A DNA stretch of 64,000 nt from Thermoprotei archaeon (lineage in GTDB: Archaea > Thermoproteota > Thermoprotei > Thermoproteales > B15-G16). The notes beneath the pieces are model-generated. The model was not told where the DNA came from and searched no databases. It worked only from the letters and a program-made list of their open reading frames with translations. Shown one piece after another: positions 44,024 through 52,458 of this stretch (the first letter of the stretch is position 1; each line of letters begins with the position of its first letter). A program made the position numbers and the translations under genes. The stretch lies in contig QMRC01000008.1 of the NCBI GenBank assembly GCA_003649205.1, positions 20,245-84,244 of the forward strand. Direction: 5' to 3'.

Positions 44024-45190
44024 ATGTGTGCTCGCTATGTTACTGCTATGGAGGTTTCTAGCTTCTACACATCAGTAGGTTACTTTCTCTCTAAGTCTGC
44101 TCACGAGGTTATGGAGGTTGATGTGCCTTGTCTAGATGTCTGTGTTAGGACGATGCTCCTAACTACGTACCACGTATGTAGGTTTAGGTGTGTTAGAGGT
44201 AGGAGGAGGTTTCTACTAACTACGTTACTGGGTGCAGTTGCACCACTGTACGCATATGTGCATGGTAGTAGACGTGAAGTCCGTAGGTTAGTTCGTAGGT
44301 CTATAGCTGGTATTGTTGAGAGTGGTTGTGTAGACGAGTTCACTACATTGCTTAGAGATGTTGCACTACACACATCACAGTATTTACTTCATCGCTGGAG
44401 TGAGGTATGTGTTGAAGATCTTGATCCAGTTCACGTAGCTAAGAAGCTCGCTACGGAGCATAGGTCAAGTGATGAAGTACCTGACTACGTGCATGAACTT
44501 GAGAGACTTGATGAGAAGTGTAACTTCTTTAGAACAGCACTTGAGAAATCTAAGCTATGTAGTGACTCAGTAGTTTGCTCAGGATTTCACGACTACATTA
44601 CTCACCTACACATATACCTCAAGCTACCTCACGTAATTGTGATCCCAGCATTTACCTCATCCAATGTCTGTGCAGTTATGACTGACTTCCTACGTCACTA
44701 CATAGACATGCTGTACAGAACCTGTGTACTCACGAACATGGTGCTTACTCCATACGTGTGCTACCTATGTAGTGTCTTCACACCGAAGCAACATGGATTC
44801 AAGAACCCACTAGCAATTAGACGCCTAGTTACATCGTCTAAGGATGGCGGTAGAGTACACGTGTACTGCTATGTACACCTAGCTAAATGCCTCGTATTTG
44901 CTGACTACCTCACATCACTACTAATTGACGTTACTCTAGGTGATAGAGACCTATCTAGTGAAGTTCTCAGCTGTAATGAGTGTAAGCACCTCAATCCATC
45001 ACCATTCATACATCCTAGAAACTTACTTAGAATCAGCAACCTACTTTACAGAAGTGAGATAGATAATGTAGTTGAGGTACTTAATAATGTAGCACAAGCT
45101 ACACTATGCAGTAGACACTACAAGGTATTTAGAAACGAAGTAGTACCTAAACTCGTAGAGATCTGGAGAGGAGATGAAACAAAGCAATAA
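44024..45190 (+). CDS. large cysteine-rich protein
   Basis: 388 residues with many cysteines. Two C-x2-C pairs, CYLC (~245) and CNEC (~316), lie among CYVHLAKC and CSRHY and could form one or two zinc sites. The first 100 residues are basic and hydrophobic. ATG at 44024 follows GGTGAGGTG. No family recognised. Its high Cys/His content without secretion signal suggests a cytoplasmic metal-binding protein. Confidence 0.7.
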   Translation: MCARYVTAMEVSSFYTSVGYFLSKSAHEVMEVDVPCLDVCVRTMLLTTYHVCRFRCVRGRRRFLLTTLLGAVAPLYAYVHGSRREVRRLVRRSIAGIVESGCVDEFTTLLRDVALHTSQYLLHRWSEVCVEDLDPVHVAKKLATEHRSSDEVPDYVHELERLDEKCNFFRTALEKSKLCSDSVVCSGFHDYITHLHIYLKLPHVIVIPAFTSSNVCAVMTDFLRHYIDMLYRTCVLTNMVLTPYVCYLCSVFTPKQHGFKNPLAIRRLVTSSKDGGRVHVYCYVHLAKCLVFADYLTSLLIDVTLGDRDLSSEVLSCNECKHLNPSPFIHPRNLLRISNLLYRSEIDNVVEVLNNVAQATLCSRHYKVFRNEVVPKLVEIWRGDETKQ

Positions 45191-45265
45191 GCTTGGAGAA
45201 GTACCTAGCAAGTACGTAACTAATAATACTAAGTTTATTACTCAGTTGTTCTGAGGCTGTGAGCT

Positions 45266-46099
45266 ATGTCTTCTGTTGCTGAAATTGTTGAGGAAGTTAG
45301 AAGATATGAGAAAGCAGAAATTCGTGCTCCTCCTGATGATAAACTGGTTAAAGCTTGTAACGAGCTTGGAGGTACTATTACTAGTAGAGGTTACTGGGAT
45401 TTCAAGAGAGATGTCTATGTTATTGAAGGGAAAGAGGATTGGGTTTGTGTCGTTAAGAGAGAAGGACAGAAGCATCACGAGGTAATTGATGAGGTTGCTG
45501 ATGTAATTGAAAAGTATAGACCAACAGGGAGATTCGAGTTTGATCTAGCTAGTGGTGAGATGGAGTTCAAGGTCAAGGAGGGCATCATAGATGATTTCAG
45601 AGCATGGTATAGCGATTTAGGTAATGCAAATGAGTTTATTGAAGAATATGATCCTTCTGAAGATGATTTTTGGGAGTGGCTTGAAGATGTTATTTTAGGT
45701 GTTAAATTATCTCCAGAGGAGAGAAGGAGAATTCTTGAAGAAGCTTCCTTAATTGTTTCGGGAAGAAAGTTTGAAGAGTACTTAAATGAGGAATTTATGA
45801 GAACTGAAGAGTGGGAGAACTACAGTATACTCAGCAAACTTGGGCTCAATATGAGACTTGGCTATACTGCTTATGGGGGAGTGTACCCAATTATTGAGGG
45901 TAGAGATGTCAAGATTGCCCCAGATGATTTGAGGAGGTTAAAGAAGGTATTTGAGGACTTTGAGGACGTTAAGGAGGGAGGTAATGGTAGTGGATTAATA
46001 TACGATATACACCAAGCATGTAATAGAGCAGAACAAGATACTTGGATAGATGCTATTAAAGAGGCAATGAAGAGACTAGGTTACAAGATCGAGAAGTAA
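45266..46099 (+). CDS. acidic hypothetical protein
   Basis: 277 residues, strongly acidic with many Trp and Glu (DPSEDDFWEWLEDV). Near the N-terminus KACNELGGTI resembles the C-x(2,3)-GG element of other orphan proteins here (5516, 6030, 49823). FEFDLASGEMEFKV is a beta-hairpin. The second half contains IYDIHQACNRAEQD. No recognised family. The TATA-like AAGTTTATTA lies ~35 bases before the ATG. Confidence 0.65.
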   Translation: MSSVAEIVEEVRRYEKAEIRAPPDDKLVKACNELGGTITSRGYWDFKRDVYVIEGKEDWVCVVKREGQKHHEVIDEVADVIEKYRPTGRFEFDLASGEMEFKVKEGIIDDFRAWYSDLGNANEFIEEYDPSEDDFWEWLEDVILGVKLSPEERRRILEEASLIVSGRKFEEYLNEEFMRTEEWENYSILSKLGLNMRLGYTAYGGVYPIIEGRDVKIAPDDLRRLKKVFEDFEDVKEGGNGSGLIYDIHQACNRAEQDTWIDAIKEAMKRLGYKIEK

Positions 46100-46102
46100 T
46101 CT

Positions 46103-46300
46103 TTAACCTATAATCATCTTACATTCAAGTTCTTCTAGTCCTTTTTCTCTAATCCATTCTCTTAGGAATTTGTACCTTATTGCGTGAAGTATGAACTCTG
46201 TCCTCGTTCTGAACCTCTTGCTTTTCCTAATGTAGTTGTCCATCTCTTCAACTAGTTCCTCAGGTAGCTTAATTGATATTGGAATTTCTCTGCTTCTCAT
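46103..46300 (-). CDS. ribbon-helix-helix (CopG-like) regulator
   Basis: 65 residues. IPISIKLPEELVEEMDNYIR, then a short linker and RTRTEFILHAIRYKFLREW, is a classical ribbon-helix-helix: a basic/polar beta-strand followed by two helices. Such proteins bind operators as dimers. It is divergent from the MtrA-ThyA fusion gene, whose promoter region it faces, and is a likely regulator of it (inference). Confidence 0.85.
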   Translation of the reverse strand: MRSREIPISIKLPEELVEEMDNYIRKSKRFRTRTEFILHAIRYKFLREWIREKGLEELECKMIIG

Positions 46301-46306
46301 ACAAGT

Positions 46307-46316
46307 CCTAATATAT
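46307..46316 (+). promoter_or_regulatory. CCTAATATAT promoter variant before the MtrA-ThyA fusion
   Basis: AAGTCCTAATATATT resembles AAGTCCTAATAAATA before the RecA-like gene. It lies 30 bases before the first possible start (GTG 46339) and 45 before GTG 46354. Confidence 0.45.
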
Positions 46317-46338
46317 TGCGTGAGTTTTTATTCTAACG

Positions 46339-47922
46339 GTGAGGTGTTGGTGTGTGGGTGTTGTGAAGTGTGAGGTTTCTGACAAGTGGACTGTAGAGTC
46401 TGGTGATTACTACCTAGGTAATAAGTATCATCCTGTTGCTGTAGTTGTCCCTGCTAAGGACGATGTTGGTAGGAGGCTTATTAAGACTGCTATTGACGAG
46501 GGTGTTGCAATAGCTGGTTTCTGTCAGACAGCTAACATTGGTATTGAGAAGGTAGTTATCAATGTGCTGGCTAATCCAAACATTAGGTACGTAGTCATTG
46601 CAGGTCACGAGTCTAAGGGTCATAGAAGTGGTGAAGCACTGTACTGTCTATGGAAATACGGTGTAGATCTTGTGACTAAGAGAATACTGAGGTGTGGTGC
46701 ACCAACAAGCTACCTACCAAATCTACCGATTGAGGTAATTGAGAGGTTTAGGAAGCAGGTAACTGTCATACCGCTGTTCACAGACGATAAGGGGTACGTA
46801 CCTAGCTCAGTCACTAGGATCAGAGTAGGGTCTAGGGAATTCAAGGTACCTATCCACGCTGGTATGAGTAAGCAATTTGGCTTTACTGTTGTTGATGTGT
46901 GTACTAGTGAGGAGTTGCTGAGGTTCATCATACACTGCTGTATTCAGGAACTTGAGAACAAGGTAACTGTAGGTATTAGCAATAGGTACCTAGATGTCTT
47001 CGAGGTCTACGAACTCTACGATAAAGGAGCATTCGATACTAAACCACTCATATACAAGGTAGTACATGAGGAGTACGTACCTGAGGTAAGGGTTGTAGCT
47101 AATTCACCAATTGGTGTATTTGTCGAGGCACCTGACCTAAAGCACGGCTACAGAGCCGTCATGCACTTAATCGATGAGTTGGGTATTGAGGTACCTACGA
47201 GACATGGCTTAACTAAGGAGCTTCAGTACGTAACCATAGTCTACCGTAGCATACCTAGGTTCGACTTCAGTGAGGAGAATGGTAGAGTTAAGGTAACGTA
47301 CATGGATGAGAGCCACATACCAGACGACTATCCACTGAAGAGCCCTCACGACATTAGGCGGTACTGTGAGGCTTTGCTCAATGGTGAGGCACAGATCGAG
47401 TTTCACTATACCTACGGTGAGAGGATGAGGCACTTCTTCAACTACGAGATCACGAGGTTTAGACCTAAGCTAGGAGATGAGCTGTGGAGTGAGCTAACTA
47501 AGAAAATCCTCATTCAGAGTATGTTCATTAGAGAGCCCCCTCACGAGGTCTTACAGAGAGCAGTTGTGAGGTTATGTGAGGTAGATCAGCTTAGAGCAGT
47601 CATAGAGAACATCGCTAAGGCACCGAACGAGAGATTCCACGTGATTGCGTACTGGAATCCAGTGACTGACCACAGAGCTGATGTGCATCACCCATGCTTC
47701 GTAATGACGCAGTTCATGATTAGGAACAGTAGGTTGGTGACGTGTCACTACATTAGGTCACACGACTTCGAGAATGCACACATACACAATACATACGGAG
47801 TATCAGCAATAGCTAACTACGTAGTGTGGAAGCTCAAGAGATTAAACCCACAGCAATTCAGTAACCTAGACGTAGGTGAGTTAGTGTACGTAGTAGGTAG
47901 CTGTCATAAATACGTGAGGTGA
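46339..47922 (+). CDS. MtrA-like domain fused to thymidylate synthase
   Basis: 527 residues. The first ~140 match the MtrA (tetrahydromethanopterin S-methyltransferase subunit A) pattern: VESGDYYLGN, HPVAVVVPAK, IAGFCQTANIGIEKVVINVL, NPNIRYVVIAGHESKGHRSG. The C-terminus is ThyA-like: HHPCFVMTQFMIRNSRLV with the catalytic cysteine at ~452, followed by RSHDFENAHIHN. It should methylate dUMP to dTMP. The MtrA-like part might bind a pterin/corrinoid or methyl carrier, but no corrinoid-binding residue can be confirmed by eye. The start is uncertain: GTG 46339 is read here, GTG 46354 or 46363 would fit a promoter and GGTGAGGTG ribosome-binding site as well. Confidence 0.8.
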   Translation: MRCWCVGVVKCEVSDKWTVESGDYYLGNKYHPVAVVVPAKDDVGRRLIKTAIDEGVAIAGFCQTANIGIEKVVINVLANPNIRYVVIAGHESKGHRSGEALYCLWKYGVDLVTKRILRCGAPTSYLPNLPIEVIERFRKQVTVIPLFTDDKGYVPSSVTRIRVGSREFKVPIHAGMSKQFGFTVVDVCTSEELLRFIIHCCIQELENKVTVGISNRYLDVFEVYELYDKGAFDTKPLIYKVVHEEYVPEVRVVANSPIGVFVEAPDLKHGYRAVMHLIDELGIEVPTRHGLTKELQYVTIVYRSIPRFDFSEENGRVKVTYMDESHIPDDYPLKSPHDIRRYCEALLNGEAQIEFHYTYGERMRHFFNYEITRFRPKLGDELWSELTKKILIQSMFIREPPHEVLQRAVVRLCEVDQLRAVIENIAKAPNERFHVIAYWNPVTDHRADVHHPCFVMTQFMIRNSRLVTCHYIRSHDFENAHIHNTYGVSAIANYVVWKLKRLNPQQFSNLDVGELVYVVGSCHKYVR

Positions 47923-47927
47923 TCTTC

Positions 47928-48314
47928 TTGAGTGACTTAGTTCAGAGATTAGAGAGGACTTGGGCTGAGTACGAGAAGTATATGGAGGATACTGAGAAGT
48001 TTGTTGAAGATCTATTGAGAGAACGTGGTAGGGATAAGCTAAGTCTAGCAACTCTCTTTCTCGTAGAATACCCTCAGTTTAGTATTCGTGAGCTGTATAT
48101 GAAGTATGTCCTCGCACCACTAATAGCGAGCTTTGTACTGATGGTAATCTATGTACTTGGTCTCTTGCCAGTAGATATTGTGGTGCCTACAGTATTTGCA
48201 CTACACTTACTTACATCGTGGGTAATGTACTTCGTACTAGCTAAGTGCTGGAATCTAGGAGTTAGATTTGGTTTCTTGTTTATGACTGTACTGAAGAAGG
48301 TGAAGCAGAGGTGA
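47928..48314 (+). CDS. small two-helix membrane protein, tandem paralogue of the next gene
   Basis: 128 residues from a TTG at 47928, with GAGGTGAT just upstream. A charged helical N-terminus (~1-50) is followed by two transmembrane helices (~58-80, ~88-107) and AKCWNLGVRFGFLF. The downstream gene has the same layout (YFKYLFIPI, EKCWKLGITMGFMV), so the pair arose by tandem duplication. No recognised family. Confidence 0.75.
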   Translation: MSDLVQRLERTWAEYEKYMEDTEKFVEDLLRERGRDKLSLATLFLVEYPQFSIRELYMKYVLAPLIASFVLMVIYVLGLLPVDIVVPTVFALHLLTSWVMYFVLAKCWNLGVRFGFLFMTVLKKVKQR

Positions 48315-48319
48315 TGTAT

Positions 48320-48709
48320 ATGGGTGCTGAGTGGACTTATCGTGAATTAATCTCGTACTTGAGGAAAGTAGTTCAGGAGGTTGAGTCTGATGTTGAGAAT
48401 ATGCTGGAGAGCAAGGAGAGAGACAAGTGTATTGAATCAATTGTTCTATCGACACTATCTATCCCGACTAGGATTGTACTTGAGCTGTACTTCAAGTACC
48501 TTTTTATACCGATTTCTCTCTTCATAGCTATACCACTTCTAAGTAATCACCTAGGCATATTGTACACGTACTTACTTGCTACATTGATATGTCTAGGACT
48601 CATAACGGGAATTCTAATTCGTGCAGTATTGGAAAAGTGCTGGAAGCTAGGTATCACTATGGGGTTTATGGTTATGTCACTCGTGAAGAAGTTGAGTGAG
48701 GAGAAGTAG
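48320..48709 (+). CDS. small two-helix membrane protein, tandem paralogue of the previous gene
   Basis: 129 residues from the ATG at 48320 (GAGGTGAT seven bases before; an ATG three codons earlier lies within that site). Two transmembrane helices (~60-78, ~85-110) and the EKCWKLG box match the gene before it. Duplicates can form a heterodimer. Confidence 0.75.
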   Translation: MGAEWTYRELISYLRKVVQEVESDVENMLESKERDKCIESIVLSTLSIPTRIVLELYFKYLFIPISLFIAIPLLSNHLGILYTYLLATLICLGLITGILIRAVLEKCWKLGITMGFMVMSLVKKLSEEK

Positions 48710-48711
48710 CT

Positions 48712-49338
48712 ATGGAGTTCACTCCATCTCTCCTATTTTCTGCACTGCGGAGGTTTCTCATTGATCAGCTTAGACCTTACGAGGACTACAACCACATTCA
48801 CGTTACTGAAGTATGTCAGTGTCTTCGTAAAGCTTGGTTCAATAGGAAGAGAGGTGATGCCAAGACTCTGAAGCACTTGAGTGATAGTAAGTGTGTTGTG
48901 CTTTCTTACGGTCTAGCACTACACCACGTACTTGCTGAGTACCTATCCCGTGACAGTAAGTTCAGAGCTGAGGAACCTATTGAGTACAAGATATCTGATG
49001 AGTTGATTCTATGCGGTAGAGCGGATTTGATTGGTGATAGCTCTGTTGTGGAGTTTAAGACTTGTAGGAAGGTACCTGAGAGACCTTATGAGCATCACCT
49101 AATGCAGATCAATGCATACCTACACATGTACGGTAAGTCAACGGGTTACCTAGTCTACATATCTGCCTACGGTGATGTCAAGGTATTTGATGTGTGTAGG
49201 AGTGAGGAATTGTGGAGAGCAGTTGTACTTAGAGCAGAGAAGCTCAGAAAGTACTTGATAAGCGATGAATTACCTCCTCCTGAGAGGAGTAAGCTATGTG
49301 AGTACTGCGAGTGGAAGTTTCACTGTGCTCAAGAATAA
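48712..49338 (+). CDS. Cas4-like RecB-family nuclease (second copy)
   Basis: 208 residues. CQCLRKAWF (~36-44) provides the first Fe-S cysteine, GLALHHVLAEYL the histidine motif, CGRADLIG the Asp, VVEFKTCRK (~112) the E-x-K, HHLMQINAYL the Gln helix, and CEYCEWKFHC the last three Fe-S cysteines. It is shorter than the first Cas4-like gene (290 residues) and lacks its N-terminal extension. No adaptation genes are near. Two Cas4-like nucleases on one element suggest separate end-processing roles. Confidence 0.88.
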   Translation: MEFTPSLLFSALRRFLIDQLRPYEDYNHIHVTEVCQCLRKAWFNRKRGDAKTLKHLSDSKCVVLSYGLALHHVLAEYLSRDSKFRAEEPIEYKISDELILCGRADLIGDSSVVEFKTCRKVPERPYEHHLMQINAYLHMYGKSTGYLVYISAYGDVKVFDVCRSEELWRAVVLRAEKLRKYLISDELPPPERSKLCEYCEWKFHCAQE

Positions 49339-49391
49339 CGTACAAAACTTACTTATGCAACTTACGTGTACTCCTACCATAGGTGCCGTGT

Positions 49392-49811
49392 ATGGCTAAG
49401 AAGAAATACTTGTATGCGTATAAAGACCTCATTGAGGATCTGAAGGATATGGCTAATGAGGTGCTGAAGAAGGGAGGAGTTGTTGAGAGGGAGCTTTGGG
49501 AGACACTGTTTGAAGATGTTGAGATTAGGAATTGGGAAGAGTGGAAGGAGTACTTCCACGAAGAAGTACCATCTCTCCTAAAGGATGTGCTTAGGGAAGC
49601 TGGGCTCTATTGCTCGATCTACCACAGGAAGGATGATGTCCCACTTCCAGAGTACATAGCTAACTGCGAGACAGAGGATGGTAGGGAGATCTCGTTTAGC
49701 TTCGATGTTGAGTACGATGATGTTGTAGGAAAGATAACACTTCTCTTAGCGGAAGCAAGTAGAGGGAAGACACCAGATAGCATACTAGTGTACTACCACA
49801 AAGTAGCATGA
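49392..49811 (+). CDS. acidic hypothetical protein
   Basis: 139 residues from the ATG at 49392; a GTG three codons earlier lies in the GGTG site. Acidic and Lys-rich, predicted helix then beta-sheet (REISFSFDVEYDDVVGKI). No recognised family. It is the first of a run of charged orphan genes (49.4-51.8 kb). Confidence 0.6.
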   Translation: MAKKKYLYAYKDLIEDLKDMANEVLKKGGVVERELWETLFEDVEIRNWEEWKEYFHEEVPSLLKDVLREAGLYCSIYHRKDDVPLPEYIANCETEDGREISFSFDVEYDDVVGKITLLLAEASRGKTPDSILVYYHKVA

Positions 49812-49822
49812 GGTGTCCGATA

Positions 49823-50389
49823 ATGAAGAGTAGGAGCACTATTAAGGAGAAGTTAGCAGAGTTTTGTCTTAGCTTAGGTGGAAAAGTTGAGAGAATGAGG
49901 CTTCCAGATGAGTTTGGGTGTAATGTTGATCCGAGTAAGGTCATTGAGCACTTTGACGAGTTCAAGGAGCTTTATAGGGAGGCTAAGGGAAGTGGTATCG
50001 AGAGGATATACTTCGGCAAGCATGATAAGTACTTCTTTGCTTATCCAGAGCTGGGTGAGGTAGGGTTTGTTCTAACGTACGAGATCGAGCCTCCATTCCC
50101 AGAGACGGAAGAAGGTGAGAAGCAAGCAGTAAAACTTCTAGAGGAAGTTCAGTCTGAATTCTACGAATTCATGAGTAGTAGGGGTTTGGCACCAGAATTC
50201 AAGTTCATACCAAGAATTGAGTCGGAGTTTGAGTGGCTAGATATTGAGGCTAGAGTACTAGCAGACATACCTGAAGAACTTGAACGTCTACCAGACATAG
50301 TAAAGGCAATGCTAGAATTCGATAAGAAGGTACGAGAGATACTCAACACATTTGGTAGAAAGGTTGAGACACCTCCGAAATTCTTGTGA
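49823..50389 (+). CDS. acidic hypothetical protein
   Basis: 188 residues from the ATG at 49823. GAGGTG lies seven bases upstream, so the ATG at 49808 is less likely. LAEFCLSLGGKVERMRLPDE resembles the C-x(2,3)-GG motif of other orphans here. The middle is beta-rich and the C-terminus helical. No recognised family. Confidence 0.6.
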   Translation: MKSRSTIKEKLAEFCLSLGGKVERMRLPDEFGCNVDPSKVIEHFDEFKELYREAKGSGIERIYFGKHDKYFFAYPELGEVGFVLTYEIEPPFPETEEGEKQAVKLLEEVQSEFYEFMSSRGLAPEFKFIPRIESEFEWLDIEARVLADIPEELERLPDIVKAMLEFDKKVREILNTFGRKVETPPKFL

Positions 50390-50442
50390 GAAGCTGAGTA
50401 GCTTAAGAGAAGGATAAGATATCGTGATAGTAGGTGAATTCT

Positions 50443-50766
50443 ATGTCTACAGTTCTTGATGTTTTTGAGGAAGCTACAAAGAAGGTTTGTGGAGAAGGTG
50501 CTATCTGGTTAAGACCAAGTCCACAGAACTTCACTGATGCACTGTGCTTCGAGAAGATAGATGGTAGAATTGAGAGTTATGTAGTAAAGAATGGATATGT
50601 TAAGTTTTGGTTAGAAGTAGCTAAATTACTTGAGGCGAGAGGATTGACAGATTCTGATTACTACAAGATTGCTCTATCTGAGCTTAAGTTACTTAAGGAG
50701 AGACTTACTAGAGAAATTGAAGAGGAGCAAGAGTTGGTTAGGCTGATTGAGGGGTATGTGAGGTGA
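50443..50766 (+). CDS. small helical hypothetical protein
   Basis: 107 residues from the ATG at 50443 (GGTGA four bases upstream). It contains ATKKVCGEGAIWLRPSPQN and a C-terminal helix rich in Glu and Arg. No family recognised. It overlaps nothing and precedes the next gene by four bases. Confidence 0.55.
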   Translation: MSTVLDVFEEATKKVCGEGAIWLRPSPQNFTDALCFEKIDGRIESYVVKNGYVKFWLEVAKLLEARGLTDSDYYKIALSELKLLKERLTREIEEEQELVRLIEGYVR

Positions 50767-50770
50767 TTTC

Positions 50771-51793
50771 ATGAGTATTGACTATAGACATTGTGGTGAT
50801 ATACTACTGAGTTTCAGAGATAGGCTACACGATCTGTGGAGTTATGTACAGCAGAGTAAGAGGGAGGTTGGTGATAGGGCTTACTTACCTAAGGGTATTG
50901 TAGATGAGTACAAGAGGACTGTTCAGGAGGCACTGAAGGTAGCAAATGAGTGTATAAACGATGTGATAAATAGGCATGATGACATAATGTCTGAGTACGG
51001 GATAAATACTCATGAGGACTTCATGCATAGTGTACTGAAGGAATTAACGAGGTTGTTTGGTGCTTTTGAGTCGTGGGCAAAGCACACATTGAGGAGGATT
51101 GACAGTGGTGAGGAAACTAAGTTCATGGGTATGTGGCACTATGAGTATCCGAAGGAAGAGGCTAGGGAGCTACTTCTCACGTACATGAATGCTACGGCAT
51201 TCAACATTCATCAACTAGCACTACAGTTCTCATTCATGGGTGAGAGAACAGATTTCTACGGTTGTGTAGCACCTGAGCCTCTGATTAGAGCTGGAGTTAG
51301 TAAGTTAATTGAGGCATACTGTAAGGGTGCACAGAGAGATACTTCCCCTCCTCTAGTCCTTAAGCAGGACACGATTCAGCATAGACTAGGTGTACATGCC
51401 TCAACTATTCGAGTAAAGGATAACGAAGTCGAGATTGAGTACCTTGAGAGTATTGTTGGTGGCAATGCTGGGAGGAGTTGGAGGGAGAGAATGGAGTTCG
51501 TTAAGTCGTATCTAGAGAGTGAGGTTGGGTTGAGGTGTGAAGAGAGGGATCAGGGTAAGCTGTACTGTAGGGGTAAGGTTAGTGAGGACGATATGGTGAA
51601 GATAGCTCTACTCTTCTCAAACATAAGAGATCTAGATCTACTACCTCCCCACGTATTCGAGAAGGCTGTTGAGAAGCTGAGGAAGTACCTAGAAGAGACG
51701 TTTAACGCATATAAGAGAGGAGAACAGATTTGGCTTAGAAGCCCAGTAGCGTCATCAGAGGGAGATTGGTACGATCTAGTTGAGAGCGAGTAG
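50771..51793 (+). CDS. charged protein with a module shared with 39495-40859
   Basis: 340 residues. ATG follows GAGGTGATTTC. Residues ~150-190 contain GERTDFYGCVAPEPLIRAGV. The ~200-300 part (HRLGVHASTIRVKDNEVEIE, QGKLYCRGKVSEDDMVKIAL) aligns in order with the C-terminal domain of the protein at 39495-40859. Function unknown. Its presence beside the HAD/transglutaminase-like operon is context only. Confidence 0.65.
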   Translation: MSIDYRHCGDILLSFRDRLHDLWSYVQQSKREVGDRAYLPKGIVDEYKRTVQEALKVANECINDVINRHDDIMSEYGINTHEDFMHSVLKELTRLFGAFESWAKHTLRRIDSGEETKFMGMWHYEYPKEEARELLLTYMNATAFNIHQLALQFSFMGERTDFYGCVAPEPLIRAGVSKLIEAYCKGAQRDTSPPLVLKQDTIQHRLGVHASTIRVKDNEVEIEYLESIVGGNAGRSWRERMEFVKSYLESEVGLRCEERDQGKLYCRGKVSEDDMVKIALLFSNIRDLDLLPPHVFEKAVEKLRKYLEETFNAYKRGEQIWLRSPVASSEGDWYDLVESE

Positions 51794-51808
51794 AGGAGGA
51801 AGCAATCC

Positions 51809-52405
51809 ATGTGTGCTGAGTGGGAGGAACTGTATGAGCTAGAGCTTGAGGGTGAGGAGAAGGAGAAGAAACCTCCAGTTGCACATAGGGGATATGTCGA
51901 GGGTAAGGTCTTAACCATCGACCTAGATGATACGTTCTGGACTGTACTAGTCAAGGAACCTGATGGTACGTACAGTAGGACTATAGCTAGCTCGTGTGAC
52001 ACTAATGTGAGGAGGCTTACCGATGGAATATACGAGACGGATATGTGCTTAATAATCGTGAATAAGAAGGTTGAGAACCTAGTTAAGGAAGCTAAGAGAA
52101 GGGGCTTCAAGGTTGCGGTTGTATCTCAGAACTCACCATACGTGATGGAGTTAGCGGAAAGAGTGTTCTCTCTTGAGGGTATTGATGTAGATGCGATTGC
52201 TGTAGGTAATCTCGATAAGTCGAGTATGTTCAAGATGATTGCAGATCCGAAGAGAATTGAGAAGATGGTCTATGTAGATGACAGTGAGTCAAATCTCGAA
52301 GATGTGGGAAAGCTATTTAATGCAGTAGGTGTGTACCTCGGGAAGAAGTACCTAGGTGTAACACCGAAAGACCTAAGGCTAGCTGAGGACTGGTTACGGG
52401 AGTAA
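51809..52405 (+). CDS. HAD-superfamily phosphatase
   Basis: 198 residues. LTIDLDDTFW (~33-42) is HAD motif I with the Asp nucleophile and the D-x-D. VVSQNSP (~109) is motif II, a Lys in LDKSSMF is motif III, and VYVDDSESNL (~150) is motif IV. The cap is small, as in MDP-1 or PNKP-type phosphatases. The acidic N-terminal ~30 residues and the short insertion before motif II leave the substrate open. It begins 15 bases after the previous stop with a GAGGAGG site. Confidence 0.85.
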   Translation: MCAEWEELYELELEGEEKEKKPPVAHRGYVEGKVLTIDLDDTFWTVLVKEPDGTYSRTIASSCDTNVRRLTDGIYETDMCLIIVNKKVENLVKEAKRRGFKVAVVSQNSPYVMELAERVFSLEGIDVDAIAVGNLDKSSMFKMIADPKRIEKMVYVDDSESNLEDVGKLFNAVGVYLGKKYLGVTPKDLRLAEDWLRE

Positions 52406-52418
52406 TCACCTAGCGTAC

Positions 52419-52426
52419 TTATTTAA
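52419..52426 (+). promoter_or_regulatory. TATA element before the transglutaminase-like gene
   Basis: TATTTAAG at 52419-52426, about 33-40 bases before the ATG at 52459, in a 53-base gap. It gives the peptidase/ligase run a transcript start of its own. Confidence 0.5.
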
Positions 52427-52458
52427 GCTAGTTACTCCCTACTTTTTCTCGATGTCTT

